Shown: positions 36,855 through 46,411 of the stretch, piece after piece | Numbering within the stretch: position 1 is the first letter of the stretch | Layout: every line of letters begins with the position of its first letter | Assembly: GCF_004331035.1 (NCBI RefSeq) | Contig: NZ_SJNT01000005.1 | Coordinates: forward strand, 186,001-250,000 | Source: Acinetobacter sp. ANC 4910 | GTDB taxonomy: Bacteria; Pseudomonadota; Gammaproteobacteria; Pseudomonadales; Moraxellaceae | Reading direction: 5' to 3' | DNA: 64,000 nucleotides | The notes under the pieces: generated by a model | What the model saw: the letters and a program-made list of their open reading frames with translations, nothing else | Database searches by the model: none | Told to the model about the DNA's origin: nothing | Translations under genes and position numbers: made by a program

Positions 36855-37292
36855 TTAAGGTTGATAATAAATATCGGCATCAGTCCCTTCGCCACCTTCT
36901 TTACCGTCGGCACCAAACGAATATAAATCGAAAGCACGACCTTCAGCACCCGGGTTAATGTATTGAATATCATTTTCCCAACTGTCTTTTGGATAGCCAC
37001 CTTTAACATAACCACCCTGCATCCAATTTTTTGCCGATGCGGGTTGGTTCACTAAGGCATCCAGACCGCCATCTTGCATTGATGGGTATTTACCGTTATC
37101 TAATTTATATTGATCCAGCGCACCTGCAACACCCTTTAAGGTGATCACCGTGGTATCGACTTTGGCTTTTTCACCACGTCCCATGACATTCGGTACAATC
37201 AGCGCAGCCAATACCCCTAAAATAACAATCACCACCATCACTTCAATTAAAGTAAAACCCGATTGTTTGGTTTGATATTTATTCACTTGCAT
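36855..37292 (-). CDS. gspG: Type II secretion major pseudopilin GspG
   Basis: This 145-residue pseudopilin has a prepilin leader cut between G12 and F13 (KQSG-FTLIEVMVVIVILGVLAAL), followed by PNVMGRGEKAKVDTT. The C-terminal DGKEGGEGTDADI contains the calcium-binding acidic loop. GspG forms the shaft of the pseudopilus after processing by PilD. It follows gspF by 31 bp on the same strand. The other gsp genes are absent from the window, in line with the scattered type II loci of Acinetobacter. Confidence 0.95.
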   Translation of the reverse strand: MQVNKYQTKQSGFTLIEVMVVIVILGVLAALIVPNVMGRGEKAKVDTTVITLKGVAGALDQYKLDNGKYPSMQDGGLDALVNQPASAKNWMQGGYVKGGYPKDSWENDIQYINPGAEGRAFDLYSFGADGKEGGEGTDADIYYQP

Positions 37293-37323
37293 TCAACCAC
37301 TCACTCTTCAATCTTTATATTCT

Positions 37324-38529
37324 TTAAATCATATTGTTCATATTAACGATCGGCAGCATCACTGCAATCACAATCACCAATACAATACTGGCCATGAGCA
37401 CCAACATTAGCGGTTCAAGTAATGCCAATAAAGTCGAAATTAGGGTCGTGACTTCTCGATCTTGCATGGTCGCAGCACGCTCCAACATGCGATCTAATTC
37501 ACCTGAGGCTTCGCCACTTTTGATCATTTGTACCATCATCGGGGGGAAATAACCACTGCGCTCCAGTTGGGTGGCCAAGTTGCCCCCTTCTGTGACTTTT
37601 TCAGCCGCCAAATCGACCGAATCCCGAATCACCCAGTTATTGCTGACCGCAGCACCAATGCGTAATGCATCCACCAGAGGCACACCTGACTTGGTTAGAA
37701 TAGACAAGGTACTGGCAAACCGTGCTGCATTAATACCACGTGATAATTTACCAAATAATGGCAATTTGAGCGTTAAACGATCAAAAGCATAATGCCCTGC
37801 GGTGCTCTTTAAGAACCGTAAAAGGAACACGATCCCCAATACCGTTACAATGATTAAAAATGGCCAAGCCACGCGAATAAAAGCACTGGCTTTCATCAGC
37901 GCAACTGTAATCCAAGGCAAGGCATCTTTATTTTGATCGAAAGTTTTGACAATATCGGGAACCACGTAGGTCATCAGCCCCATCACAATCGCAAAAGACA
38001 TCAGCATTAAAATGATTGGGTAGATCATGGCACCTTGAATTTTCTTTTGCATAGCAAAGCGATTCTCGGTGTAATCTGCCAATTGTTCCAAAATCAAATC
38101 CAGATGACCTGAACGCTCGCCTGCTGCAATCGTCGCACGGTACAGTTCAGGAAAGCGTCCAGATTGCTGTAAGGCATTGGCTAAGGAGTGCCCCTCCAAA
38201 ACTTTGGAGCGAACGGACAGAATCAGTTGTTGCACATGGACTTTTTCACTTTGTTTGGCAACCGCTCGTAAAGCTTCTTCCAGCGGAATCGCCGCAGCCA
38301 CCAACACCGACAATTGGCGGGTTAAAAGGGCTAAATCATAGGCAGTAATATTTTTTTGAAACCAGCGTGATCCTTGCTGTTTGGCTTTATGTTCTACAGG
38401 ATCTACACTAATCGGGATGAGCGATTTCTCACGTAATTGCTGGCGGATTTGTCGTGCCGAATCACCTTCTAGCACGCCTTTCTGCTGCTTCCCTAAAGCA
38501 TCAATGGCGGTAAATTGATATGCAGGCAT
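37324..38529 (-). CDS. gspF: Type II secretion inner-membrane protein GspF
   Basis: The 401-residue protein starts with AYQFTAIDALGKQQKGVLEGDS, then carries two T2SSF domains, each with an ELYRATIAAGERSGHLDLILEQLA-like signature (second copy MIKSGEASGELDRMLERAA). Three membrane helices lie near 170-190, 220-240 and 375-398. GspF is the inner-membrane platform that coordinates the GspE ATPase and pseudopilus assembly. It precedes gspG in one transcript. Confidence 0.95.
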   Translation of the reverse strand: MPAYQFTAIDALGKQQKGVLEGDSARQIRQQLREKSLIPISVDPVEHKAKQQGSRWFQKNITAYDLALLTRQLSVLVAAAIPLEEALRAVAKQSEKVHVQQLILSVRSKVLEGHSLANALQQSGRFPELYRATIAAGERSGHLDLILEQLADYTENRFAMQKKIQGAMIYPIILMLMSFAIVMGLMTYVVPDIVKTFDQNKDALPWITVALMKASAFIRVAWPFLIIVTVLGIVFLLRFLKSTAGHYAFDRLTLKLPLFGKLSRGINAARFASTLSILTKSGVPLVDALRIGAAVSNNWVIRDSVDLAAEKVTEGGNLATQLERSGYFPPMMVQMIKSGEASGELDRMLERAATMQDREVTTLISTLLALLEPLMLVLMASIVLVIVIAVMLPIVNMNNMI

Positions 38530-38681
38530 TGTAATGCTCTAATTTTCCGAAATTTCCTTCAGCGCTGTTGCGTCTGACCCCTAAAATCATTCATATTCTT
38601 CAATATAAATTTTATTTGCACACTCTAACATAACTCAAGACTTCACACGACGATCATTCAGCTGGAACCTTTGACCTTTTT

Positions 38682-40904
38682 ATGCCAAATACAGTATCGC
38701 CCACTTTAGCGCCTTATCGGATTCGCGTAGCCGTTCCAGCCCATGTCTATGACTGTTTCGACTATCAAATTTCCGCAGAGGATTATGAGCAGGCGAAGGT
38801 TGGAGCGCGTGTTGCTGTTCCGTTTGGATCACGCAATTTAATTGGGGTGATTATGCAAAAACTCACAGCAGACACTCCAGAGAATCCCAAGTTTAAGTTA
38901 AAACCCATTCAAGCTTTGCTAGATGACGATGCCATTCTAGACAGTAAAGTTTTAACTTTATTGACATGGGCAGCGCAATATTATCAATTTCCAATTGGTG
39001 AAGTGGTGCAAAGCGCCTTGCCAAGCTTATTACGTCAAGGCAAACCATATGATCTGTTGGCGCACATGTGGCGGCTGCTTGACCAACATGCAGATGAAAA
39101 AGTTAAACGCTCTGAAAAACAACAACATGCTTATAAAATTTTAAAACTCCATCCCGCAGGCACGGCAGAAAATATTCTGAATTTGGCGGGCATTGAAACC
39201 GCAACTTTAAAAGCACTAGAAAAAAAGGGAATTTGTGAAGCTTATTTAGAACAAAAAGATTTTAGCCCACAAGCCCTGAGTTTGGCGCAAATGCCACTGA
39301 CCGCCAATCCCGATCAAAAGCATGCCATTCAGCAGGTACTGAAATCGCTCTCGTCTTATCATGCCTATTTACTAGATGGCTTAACGGGTAGCGGTAAAAC
39401 TGAAGTTTACTTGCAAATCATGTACGAAGTCCTGAAGCAAGGCAAACAAGTGTTGGTGTTGGTACCTGAAATTGGTTTGACCCCCCAAACGATTAGTCGC
39501 TTTCAATCGCGCTTCCACTGTCATATTGCCCTGCTGCATTCGGGACTGACGGATGCTAAACGCTTGCAAGCATGGCAAAGTGCACAAATGGGCAAAGCCT
39601 CGATTATTTTAGGCACACGCTCTGCCATTTATACCCCATTGCACAATTTAGGTTTGATCATTTTAGATGAAGAGCATGATCTGTCTTTTAAACAGCAAGA
39701 AGGTTTTCGCTATCATGCCCGTGATGTAGCTCTGTATCGGGCGCATTTGGAAAACTGTCCAATTATTTTGGGTTCAGCAACGCCGAGCATGGAAAGCTAT
39801 GCACTGGCCGATCAAGGCAAACTGACCCGACTGGAATTAAATGAACGTGCAGGCACGGCACTGTTGCCTAAGTTGCACATCTTGGATTTAAAAGTCGGGC
39901 GCAAACAGCATGGTTTTAGTCAGTTTCTGTTGGATGAAATGCATAAGCGTCTGGCGCGCAAAGAACAAGTACTGATTTTTCTCAATCGACGAGGCTATGC
40001 CCCTGTATTGATTTGTGAAAGTTGTGCTTGGCAAGCGAAATGTCCGCATTGTGACGCCAATTTTACCTTACATACTCAACCTTATCAGCATTTGCATTGT
40101 CATCATTGTGGCACCATTCATCGCATGCCAGATCATTGCCCGCAATGTCATCATACTGAACTCAAACCGATTGGTATGGGGACTGCCAAAGTTGAAGAAA
40201 GTTTAAAAGAACTATTTCCAGAGTTTGAGGTCATTCGGGTTGATCGAGATTCCACCAGCCGTGTCGGTAGCTGGCAAAAAATTTATGATCGCATTCAAAA
40301 AAGTGAGCCGATTATTTTACTTGGCACGCAAATGCTCGCCAAAGGACATCATTTTCCCTACGTGTCTTTGGTGGCAATTTTAGACATTGATTCAGGCTTA
40401 CTCAGTGTCGACTTTCGTGCGCCAGAACGAACCGCCCAACTCATTGTACAGGTAGCGGGGCGTGCAGGTCGTGGTGAGAAAAAAGGCGATGTCTATTTAC
40501 AGACCTTGCGCCCAGAACACCCGTTATTGCACACTTTAGTGGATGGTGATTATCGACAGTTTGCTCGCCAAACGTTGAAAGAACGACAACAAGCATTGTT
40601 TCCACCGTATCGTTATGCTGCGCTGATTCGCTGTGAGTCGAAAAGTCAGGAACAAAATCAGCAGTATCTTACCGAACACGCACAACAACTCCGTCAGATT
40701 TCCGAACTCAACATCGATATTTGGGGACCTATTCCTGCACCAATGGAACGTAAAGCGGGTCGTTATCAAGCGCATATGGTGCTATTGTCTCAAGATCGGG
40801 CACGTTTACATTATTATTTGAGAGCATGGTGGCAAAACATGTTGCAGCACAAACCGGCCAACATGAAACTCAGTCTGGATATAGACCCACAGGAATTGAG
40901 TTGA
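38682..40904 (+). CDS. priA: Primosomal protein N' (replication restart helicase PriA)
   Basis: This 740-residue protein has a DNA-binding N-terminal domain, Walker A LDGLTGSGKTE near residues 231-241, and Walker B DEEHD near 328. Eight zinc-binding cysteines lie in the 446-490 stretch (CESC, CPHC, CHHC, CPQC), and GTQMLAKGHHFP follows as helicase motif V. PriA reloads the replisome at repaired forks, which complements the recBCD genes further right. It is divergent from gspF, with no operon partner. Confidence 0.96.
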   Translation: MPNTVSPTLAPYRIRVAVPAHVYDCFDYQISAEDYEQAKVGARVAVPFGSRNLIGVIMQKLTADTPENPKFKLKPIQALLDDDAILDSKVLTLLTWAAQYYQFPIGEVVQSALPSLLRQGKPYDLLAHMWRLLDQHADEKVKRSEKQQHAYKILKLHPAGTAENILNLAGIETATLKALEKKGICEAYLEQKDFSPQALSLAQMPLTANPDQKHAIQQVLKSLSSYHAYLLDGLTGSGKTEVYLQIMYEVLKQGKQVLVLVPEIGLTPQTISRFQSRFHCHIALLHSGLTDAKRLQAWQSAQMGKASIILGTRSAIYTPLHNLGLIILDEEHDLSFKQQEGFRYHARDVALYRAHLENCPIILGSATPSMESYALADQGKLTRLELNERAGTALLPKLHILDLKVGRKQHGFSQFLLDEMHKRLARKEQVLIFLNRRGYAPVLICESCAWQAKCPHCDANFTLHTQPYQHLHCHHCGTIHRMPDHCPQCHHTELKPIGMGTAKVEESLKELFPEFEVIRVDRDSTSRVGSWQKIYDRIQKSEPIILLGTQMLAKGHHFPYVSLVAILDIDSGLLSVDFRAPERTAQLIVQVAGRAGRGEKKGDVYLQTLRPEHPLLHTLVDGDYRQFARQTLKERQQALFPPYRYAALIRCESKSQEQNQQYLTEHAQQLRQISELNIDIWGPIPAPMERKAGRYQAHMVLLSQDRARLHYYLRAWWQNMLQHKPANMKLSLDIDPQELS

Positions 40905-40959
40905 GTCTAAGCCAGCACTTTAGCAATTCATCACAACTTTTTAATTTCAGGACAGAGGC

Positions 40960-42801
40960 ATGTCGTTATTGTTGCAAATCACGCTTTTTTTAGGTGCAGC
41001 GCTGATGGTGGTGCCACTACTAAAACGATTCGGCATTGCTACAGTCTTGGGGTATTTAATCACTGGGATTCTCTTGGGGCCTCACGTCCTGAATATTGCC
41101 AATGATCCCGAAGCTATTCAACAACTCGCTGAATTTGGCGTCATTCTTTTGATGTTTTTAATTGGTTTAGAACTAAGACCACAACGACTCTGGAATTTAC
41201 GCCAATCCATCTTTGTCATGGGCAGCGCCCAAGTCGGCATCACGGCGCTAGTCATTGGATGCATACTTTTATTGGTATTACAGCAAGGCATTGCTGCCAG
41301 TTTGGTGATTGGCAGTGCACTCGCGCTGTCATCCACCGCCTTCGTATTACAACTGCTCACAGAAAAGCAGCAACTGAATACCAGTTATGGGCAGCAATCT
41401 TTCTCGATTTTACTGTTTCAAGACATCGCAGCGATTCCTTTGATTGCCGTGATTCCGCTGCTTGCAGGCGTAGAATCAACGCATTATGGCATTGCTTATT
41501 TTGCTGCCATTGTGGCGGCATTTACGGGACTGTTTTTATTCAGTCGCTATCTGATTCGTCCTTTTTTCCGCTTTGTAGCCAAAACGGGCGCACATGAACT
41601 AATTACTGCGGTTGGGCTATTTATTGTTTTAGCTGTAGTGATGCTGATGGATCTACTCAATATCAGCACTACGCTGGGTGCATTCTTAACGGGAGTATTA
41701 TTGGCAGATTCTGAGTTCCGACATGAACTGGAAGCCAGTATTGCACCGTTTAAAGGACTGTTACTGGGGCTGTTCTTTATGACTGTGGGCATGCTGACCC
41801 CCATTCATATTTTATGGCAACAACCTGTATTTATTCTGGCGGGTGCAGTACTGCTCTTGCTGGTTAAGTTTACGACGCTCACGGCGATTGCCCGTTATTA
41901 TCAGGTCTCTTGGCCCAACAGCTTGCTGCTTGCCAGTTGTTTGGCACAGGGCGGAGAATTTGCCTTTGTGGTGTTCAGCGTGGCGCAAAACGAAGGGCTG
42001 ATCGCTGAAGCCATTATTGCACCCATCACCCTCATCGTGATTATCTCCATGATGCTGACGCCAATTGTATATTGGATTGTTCGTAAAGGCATTGTGCCGC
42101 GCCTTACACCTGTCACAGTCCCTGAATATGATGACATTCCTGAACAGCAGCCGAGCATGATTATTGCGGGCTTTGGTCGGTTTGGGCAAATCATTGCCCG
42201 TGTTGCACATTTACAGCATCAGAAGTTTACCGCCATCGACAGTAATTTAGAAAAGGTCGATTTTGTTCGCAACTACGGTGGACACTTATATTATGGCGAT
42301 GCCACCCATCCTGATATTTTAAGAGCCGCAGGTATTGAACAGGCCAAAATATTTATTCTGGCGATTGATGATATTGAAGATTCAATGAATGTGGCACGGC
42401 ATATCCGCCTGAATTACCCAGCGTTACAGTTATTAGTCAGAGCCCGTGATCGACATCATGTACACTTATTACGTGACTTGGGTGTCCAGCACATTTGGCG
42501 AGAAACCTATTTATCTTCACTCGGCATGGCGTATAAAGCCTTGTGTGAATTAGGCATTAGCGAAACCGATGCCAAAAAAAGTATTGAGTTATTTCGCGAT
42601 TATGATGAACAGCTCTTGGCACAGCAACAACGCGTTTATACCGACGAACAAAAGGTATATGAATCGCACCGCAACGCCCTTGCTGAGCTGGAACATTTGT
42701 TTGAACGTGATACAGAAATTCGAACGGTCGAAACAGGCGTAAATTTACAACGTAGTTTAGATTCTACCCGAATAGATGTGACACGAGATGAAGCAAATTG
42801 A
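40960..42801 (+). CDS. CPA2-family cation:proton antiporter with RCK domain (KefB/KefC-like)
   Basis: The 613-residue protein has about 12 hydrophobic helices in residues 1-385, including EFGVILLMFLIGLELRP and LLFQDIAAIPLIAV, as in CPA2 antiporters. A cytoplasmic TrkA-N nucleotide-binding domain follows from about residue 400 (IIAGFGRFGQIIARV). This is the layout of KefB/KefC-type glutathione-gated potassium efflux systems. No ancillary KefF/KefG gene is adjacent, so the gating is uncertain. It lies 55 bp after priA and 50 bp before hslO. Confidence 0.92.
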   Translation: MSLLLQITLFLGAALMVVPLLKRFGIATVLGYLITGILLGPHVLNIANDPEAIQQLAEFGVILLMFLIGLELRPQRLWNLRQSIFVMGSAQVGITALVIGCILLLVLQQGIAASLVIGSALALSSTAFVLQLLTEKQQLNTSYGQQSFSILLFQDIAAIPLIAVIPLLAGVESTHYGIAYFAAIVAAFTGLFLFSRYLIRPFFRFVAKTGAHELITAVGLFIVLAVVMLMDLLNISTTLGAFLTGVLLADSEFRHELEASIAPFKGLLLGLFFMTVGMLTPIHILWQQPVFILAGAVLLLLVKFTTLTAIARYYQVSWPNSLLLASCLAQGGEFAFVVFSVAQNEGLIAEAIIAPITLIVIISMMLTPIVYWIVRKGIVPRLTPVTVPEYDDIPEQQPSMIIAGFGRFGQIIARVAHLQHQKFTAIDSNLEKVDFVRNYGGHLYYGDATHPDILRAAGIEQAKIFILAIDDIEDSMNVARHIRLNYPALQLLVRARDRHHVHLLRDLGVQHIWRETYLSSLGMAYKALCELGISETDAKKSIELFRDYDEQLLAQQQRVYTDEQKVYESHRNALAELEHLFERDTEIRTVETGVNLQRSLDSTRIDVTRDEAN

Positions 42802-42851
42802 CTTGTGTTTTACAATATCGCCACCATTAAAGCAGGGTTTTGGAGAAAATT

Positions 42852-43727
42852 ATGTCTGATATACGTCAACGCTTTTATATTGAAGATTGCCCTGTTCGTG
42901 GTGAAGTCGTTCATTTGGAAGAAACCTTACAAACGATTCTTGCCCAACGTGACTATGCACAAGCTGTACAAATTTTACTGGGTGAAATGCTCAGTGCGAC
43001 CGCCTTGCTTGCCAGCACGCTGAAAATTAAAGGGCGTATCAGCTTACAAATTCAAGCCTCTGGAACATTTAAATGGGCCATGGCGGAATGCAACCATTTA
43101 GGTGAAGTTCGTGCCTTAGCCGACTATGAAGAAGATTTGCGTTTCCACGCCGCGACTGACAGCAGTACGGTGCTGAAAGCGCTCAGTAATCCAATTCTTT
43201 TTATTAACATTGAACCTGAATTTGGTGAGCGTTATCAAGGGATTGTGCCTTTAGATCAACCTACCTTAGCAGGCTGCTTAATGCAGTATTATGATCTTTC
43301 AGCGCAAATTCCTACCCGTATTGTATTGGCCAGTACAGCGCAACGTTCGGGTGGTTTACTCATTCAGTTGTTACCGCGCATCAGTGAAGAAGAACAGCAA
43401 CGTATCGATGAAGATTTATGGCCACGTCTAACCATGCTGACTGAAACACTAAAAATCGATGAGCTGACAGAATTAGATGCCAATGAAATTCTGTATCGTT
43501 TATACAATGAAGAAGACGTTCGCCTACCTGAAATTGAACACTTAAAGTTTGGCTGTACTTGTTCTAAAGAACGTTGTGCCAATGCTTTACAACAAATTGG
43601 CGTAGAAGCTGTACGTGAAACACTAGAACATCAAAATCCGATTGCTATGGATTGCCAATTCTGTAATACCCAGTATCAGTTCACGGCAGAAGAAGCTTTG
43701 GGTTTATTTGGCGAACATTTAAGTTAA
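42852..43727 (+). CDS. hslO: 33 kDa redox-regulated chaperone Hsp33
   Basis: From ATG 42852 (SD TGGAGAAA) the protein has 291 residues. The C-terminal redox zinc switch has the four cysteines of the CxC and CxxC pattern, in FGCTCSKE and MDCQFCN. An additional Cys follows the first pair (KERC). Oxidation releases zinc and activates holdase function in the cytoplasm. A TTG start 12 bp upstream would overlap the SD and is unlikely. Confidence 0.95.
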   Translation: MSDIRQRFYIEDCPVRGEVVHLEETLQTILAQRDYAQAVQILLGEMLSATALLASTLKIKGRISLQIQASGTFKWAMAECNHLGEVRALADYEEDLRFHAATDSSTVLKALSNPILFINIEPEFGERYQGIVPLDQPTLAGCLMQYYDLSAQIPTRIVLASTAQRSGGLLIQLLPRISEEEQQRIDEDLWPRLTMLTETLKIDELTELDANEILYRLYNEEDVRLPEIEHLKFGCTCSKERCANALQQIGVEAVRETLEHQNPIAMDCQFCNTQYQFTAEEALGLFGEHLS

Positions 43728-44029
43728 GCACTCATCAACCGTCTATCTGCCTGTTGTTATGCATTTCATTGCCAGTCAACAGGCAGTTTATCCTCTGCTA
43801 AATATTAAATAGCCTCTCAGAACATTCTATGTCCACTTGCTACACCACAGCACGGATTTCTGTGGGTTTGGAGCAGGGTTATATATATTCAAAGTATCAA
43901 AAAAACGATAAAATCGCGTGGCGAAGATAACAAATTTTTTGTTGAACTACATCTCTTCATGATAAAAAAATCATCATTTTAATATGTGATTCATTCTAAT
44001 TTAACGGATATACACTGAGGTAATATTTC
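43728..44029. other. hslO-DUF2147 intergenic stretch
   Basis: Apart from the hairpin at its left end these 302 bp show no coding frame. The right half is A+T-rich and should hold the promoter of the next gene; the ATG there has SD TGAGGTAA. Confidence 0.5.
43747..43791 (+). terminator. Hairpin after hslO, probable terminator
   Basis: CTGCCTGTTG (43747-43756) pairs perfectly with CAACAGGCAG (43777-43786), followed only by TTTATCC, so termination may be partial. Confidence 0.55.
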
Positions 44030-44494
44030 ATGGGAACTCGCTTTCTTTCCCGTACGGTTTTCATTACAACTTTGCTGTGCAGCACCTACAGCTTGGCAGC
44101 CACTGATCCCCTGATTGGCAAATGGAAAACCATGGATGATCGTACAGGTCACTCACTGGCAGATGTCATCATCAGTAAAAACCAGCATAATGTCTACAGT
44201 GCACAAGTGGTTGAAATACGACCATTATCTGGCAAAGAGAAACTGACCACTTGTCAAAAATGTACAGGCCATTTAAAAAATCAACCGATGATCGGCTTAA
44301 CTATTTTATCGGGGTTAAAGAAAAATCCTGAAAAACACAACGAATATATTGAAGGCAAATTTCTTGATCCACTTTCAGGACAGCACTATGTTTCGGAAGC
44401 ACATTTAGTTCAGGAAGCCAAGTATCTACAAGTTCGCGCTCAAGAGGCAGGTTCCTCGAATGTCCGCCAGATGACATGGGTTAAAGTCCAGTAA
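44030..44494 (+). CDS. Exported DUF2147 protein
   Basis: The 154-residue protein has a signal peptide (cleavage near SLAA-TDPLIG) and the DUF2147 hallmark DPLIGKWKTMDDRTG, then a beta-rich body. CQKCTG in the middle and GKFLDPLSG towards the end are also family features. Members are small periplasmic proteins of unknown function, possibly lipocalin-like. The gene is monocistronic and ends at a strong terminator. Confidence 0.85.
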   Translation: MGTRFLSRTVFITTLLCSTYSLAATDPLIGKWKTMDDRTGHSLADVIISKNQHNVYSAQVVEIRPLSGKEKLTTCQKCTGHLKNQPMIGLTILSGLKKNPEKHNEYIEGKFLDPLSGQHYVSEAHLVQEAKYLQVRAQEAGSSNVRQMTWVKVQ

Positions 44495-44517
44495 AATTCC
44501 AACCCTGTTATTCCAAC

Positions 44518-44543
44518 AAAAAAGCCCTCTATGGGCTTTTTTT
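44518..44543 (+). terminator. Intrinsic terminator after the DUF2147 gene
   Basis: AAAAAAGCCC pairs with GGGCTTTTTT with a short loop, 24 bp past the stop. Confidence 0.9.
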
Positions 44544-44647
44544 GATTGTCATGATTTGAAACAAATACGAACAGTTCTACACTACTTCCCACTTTCAGAA
44601 AGACATAATAATATTGATTAAATTATCATCGATTTTATTAAACACGT

Positions 44648-45604
44648 ATGTCTAAAAATTATTATGAAATTCTGGGAGTACCACGCGATGCTCCTCCTGA
44701 CCAAATTAAAAAAGCCTATCGAAAGTTGGCGCGAAAGTACCATCCTGATATTAGTAAAGAAAGTGATGCTGAAACCCGTATGCAAGAACTCAACGTCGCA
44801 TACGACACGCTGAGTAACGAAGAAAAGAAAAAAGAATATGACTTCATCTTAGATCATCCTGAAGGTTTTTCAGGATTTGGGGGACAGGCAGGTGCGTCTG
44901 GGTTTGATGATGCTCAATTTTATCGACAAGGATTTAACCAAGGCAGTACATCCGATTTCTCAGGTTTTGAGGACTTATTTGGTCGCTTTGGAACTGGTTT
45001 TGGAGGAGGCAATTATCAATATAAACAAAAACAGTCATCTTTTCGGGGTGAAGATCAACATGCCAAGCTAGAGGTTGAATTAGACGTTGCCTTTCATGGC
45101 ACTTCTCAACAGATTACGCTGCAAATTCCAAGCATTAACGCCTATGGTGAACCAGAAGTCCAACGTAAAACCCTAGAAGTCAAAATTCCGAAAGGAATGA
45201 AAGAAGGACAACAAATTCGCTTAGCAGGTCAAGGACAAACGGGTATCCATGGGGGTGAAAATGGTGATTTGTATATCGAAATTTACTACAAAGATACCGC
45301 ACAATACCGCGTTGAAGGTGCAGATATCTATTACACGCTGCCTGTAACCCCATGGGAAGCTGCGTTAGGACAACAAATTGAGTTACTCACACCAGCAGGC
45401 ACTAAAGTTCAGGTGAACCTACCCAAAAATGCCAAAACAGGACAACAATTACGTTTAAAAAATCAAGGGATTCCCAATAAAACAGCAGGACATTTATTCT
45501 TAATTCTAAATATTGTGAATCCACCTGCACACAACGCTGAGCAAGAACAAGCTTACCGCGCTTTTGCTGAAGCCTTTAAGCAGTTTAAGCCTCGACAACT
45601 TTAA
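44648..45604 (+). CDS. cbpA: DnaJ-class co-chaperone CbpA
   Basis: This 318-residue J-protein has a J domain with HPD at 32-34 (KYHPDIS), a Gly/Phe-rich linker (about 75-125), and two C-terminal substrate-binding beta domains without the zinc-finger cysteines of DnaJ. That is the CbpA type. It stimulates DnaK ATPase and, in E. coli, also binds DNA. cbpM follows after 10 bp, which supports the call. Confidence 0.95.
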   Translation: MSKNYYEILGVPRDAPPDQIKKAYRKLARKYHPDISKESDAETRMQELNVAYDTLSNEEKKKEYDFILDHPEGFSGFGGQAGASGFDDAQFYRQGFNQGSTSDFSGFEDLFGRFGTGFGGGNYQYKQKQSSFRGEDQHAKLEVELDVAFHGTSQQITLQIPSINAYGEPEVQRKTLEVKIPKGMKEGQQIRLAGQGQTGIHGGENGDLYIEIYYKDTAQYRVEGADIYYTLPVTPWEAALGQQIELLTPAGTKVQVNLPKNAKTGQQLRLKNQGIPNKTAGHLFLILNIVNPPAHNAEQEQAYRAFAEAFKQFKPRQL

Positions 45605-45614
45605 GGAGAACGCT

Positions 45615-45953
45615 ATGACAACTATTCATTATCGAGAAATTATTTGCGACGGTTATAGCACCGCAGAGATCGTCGATGAACATCGTAGTTTCGATTTAAA
45701 ACATTTTGCCGAAGCCTGTGGTCAAAGCCCAGAATGGGTTTTACAACTGTTGGAATACGATATTTTAGCCACACGCCCAGAAGAGCGGATTCATCAATTC
45801 TTTGGTGAAGATGTCACACGTGCGCGTAAAGCCTATCGTTTACAACGTGACTTTGATGCCAGTTTTTCGGCAGTCGCTATGATGTTGGATCTGATTGATG
45901 AAGTACAACAATTACGTCGCCAAGTTCGACATGCTCACATACAAGAATCATAA
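45615..45953 (+). CDS. cbpM: Chaperone modulator CbpM
   Basis: From ATG 45615 (SD AAGGAGAA) the product has 112 residues. It has a MerR-like helix-turn-helix pattern (FDLKHFAEACGQSPEWVLQLLEYDI) and a C-terminal helix (AVAMMLDLIDEVQQLRRQV), as in CbpM. CbpM binds the J domain of CbpA and inhibits its co-chaperone and DNA-binding activity. A longer frame overlapping cbpA is not needed. Gene order cbpA-cbpM is as in enterobacteria and pseudomonads. Confidence 0.92.
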   Translation: MTTIHYREIICDGYSTAEIVDEHRSFDLKHFAEACGQSPEWVLQLLEYDILATRPEERIHQFFGEDVTRARKAYRLQRDFDASFSAVAMMLDLIDEVQQLRRQVRHAHIQES

Positions 45954-46042
45954 ACCCTTAATGCAGCCCGTTCCTTGATATTGAAACATCATTGAATGGG
46001 TTGTTGTTCTTTTATCATTCACTTGAGAGAAATACGGTCACT

Positions 46043-46303
46043 ATGAACACAAAAGAATGTAACAAGAAAGTTAAACTGATGTTCCCTGAGCATCGTGAAA
46101 TTATTCCACAATTACGTCAGGATAATCCGCGTTTTGCGAAAATTTTCGAAGAACACGCAGAGCTAGATCAGGAAATTTACCAACGTGAGTTGAATCCTGT
46201 GTTTCGTATCAATGATGATATTGAAGCGTTAAAGCGTAAAAAACTGCGTCTCAAGGATGAGATTTATCGCTTACTACAACATCATGTAAATTCACAAGCC
46301 TAA
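46043..46303 (+). CDS. YdcH-family small protein (DUF465)
   Basis: The 86-residue product has the YdcH core MFPEHREIIPQLRQDNPRFAKIFEEHAELDQEI, followed by LKRKKLRLKDEIYRLL, which should form a helical hairpin or coiled coil. The family is widespread and uncharacterised. I start at ATG 46043 behind GAGAGA; the Met at residue 13 (MFPEH) is the common start in shorter homologues. Confidence 0.82.
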   Translation: MNTKECNKKVKLMFPEHREIIPQLRQDNPRFAKIFEEHAELDQEIYQRELNPVFRINDDIEALKRKKLRLKDEIYRLLQHHVNSQA

Positions 46304-46369
46304 GTGGTGCATGATGCCATTAAAATAAAATCAGATCGTACTTTTTAGGCTATATAGAGCATATAAAAT

Positions 46370-46400
46370 GAAGATGTCAGTTTCGTGACATCTTCTTGTA
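46370..46400. terminator. Hairpin between convergent genes
   Basis: GAAGATGTCA (46370-46379) pairs perfectly with TGACATCTTC (46386-46395) around GTTTCG. The T run is weak on either strand. Confidence 0.6.
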
Positions 46401-46411
46401 TTGTCTCGTGA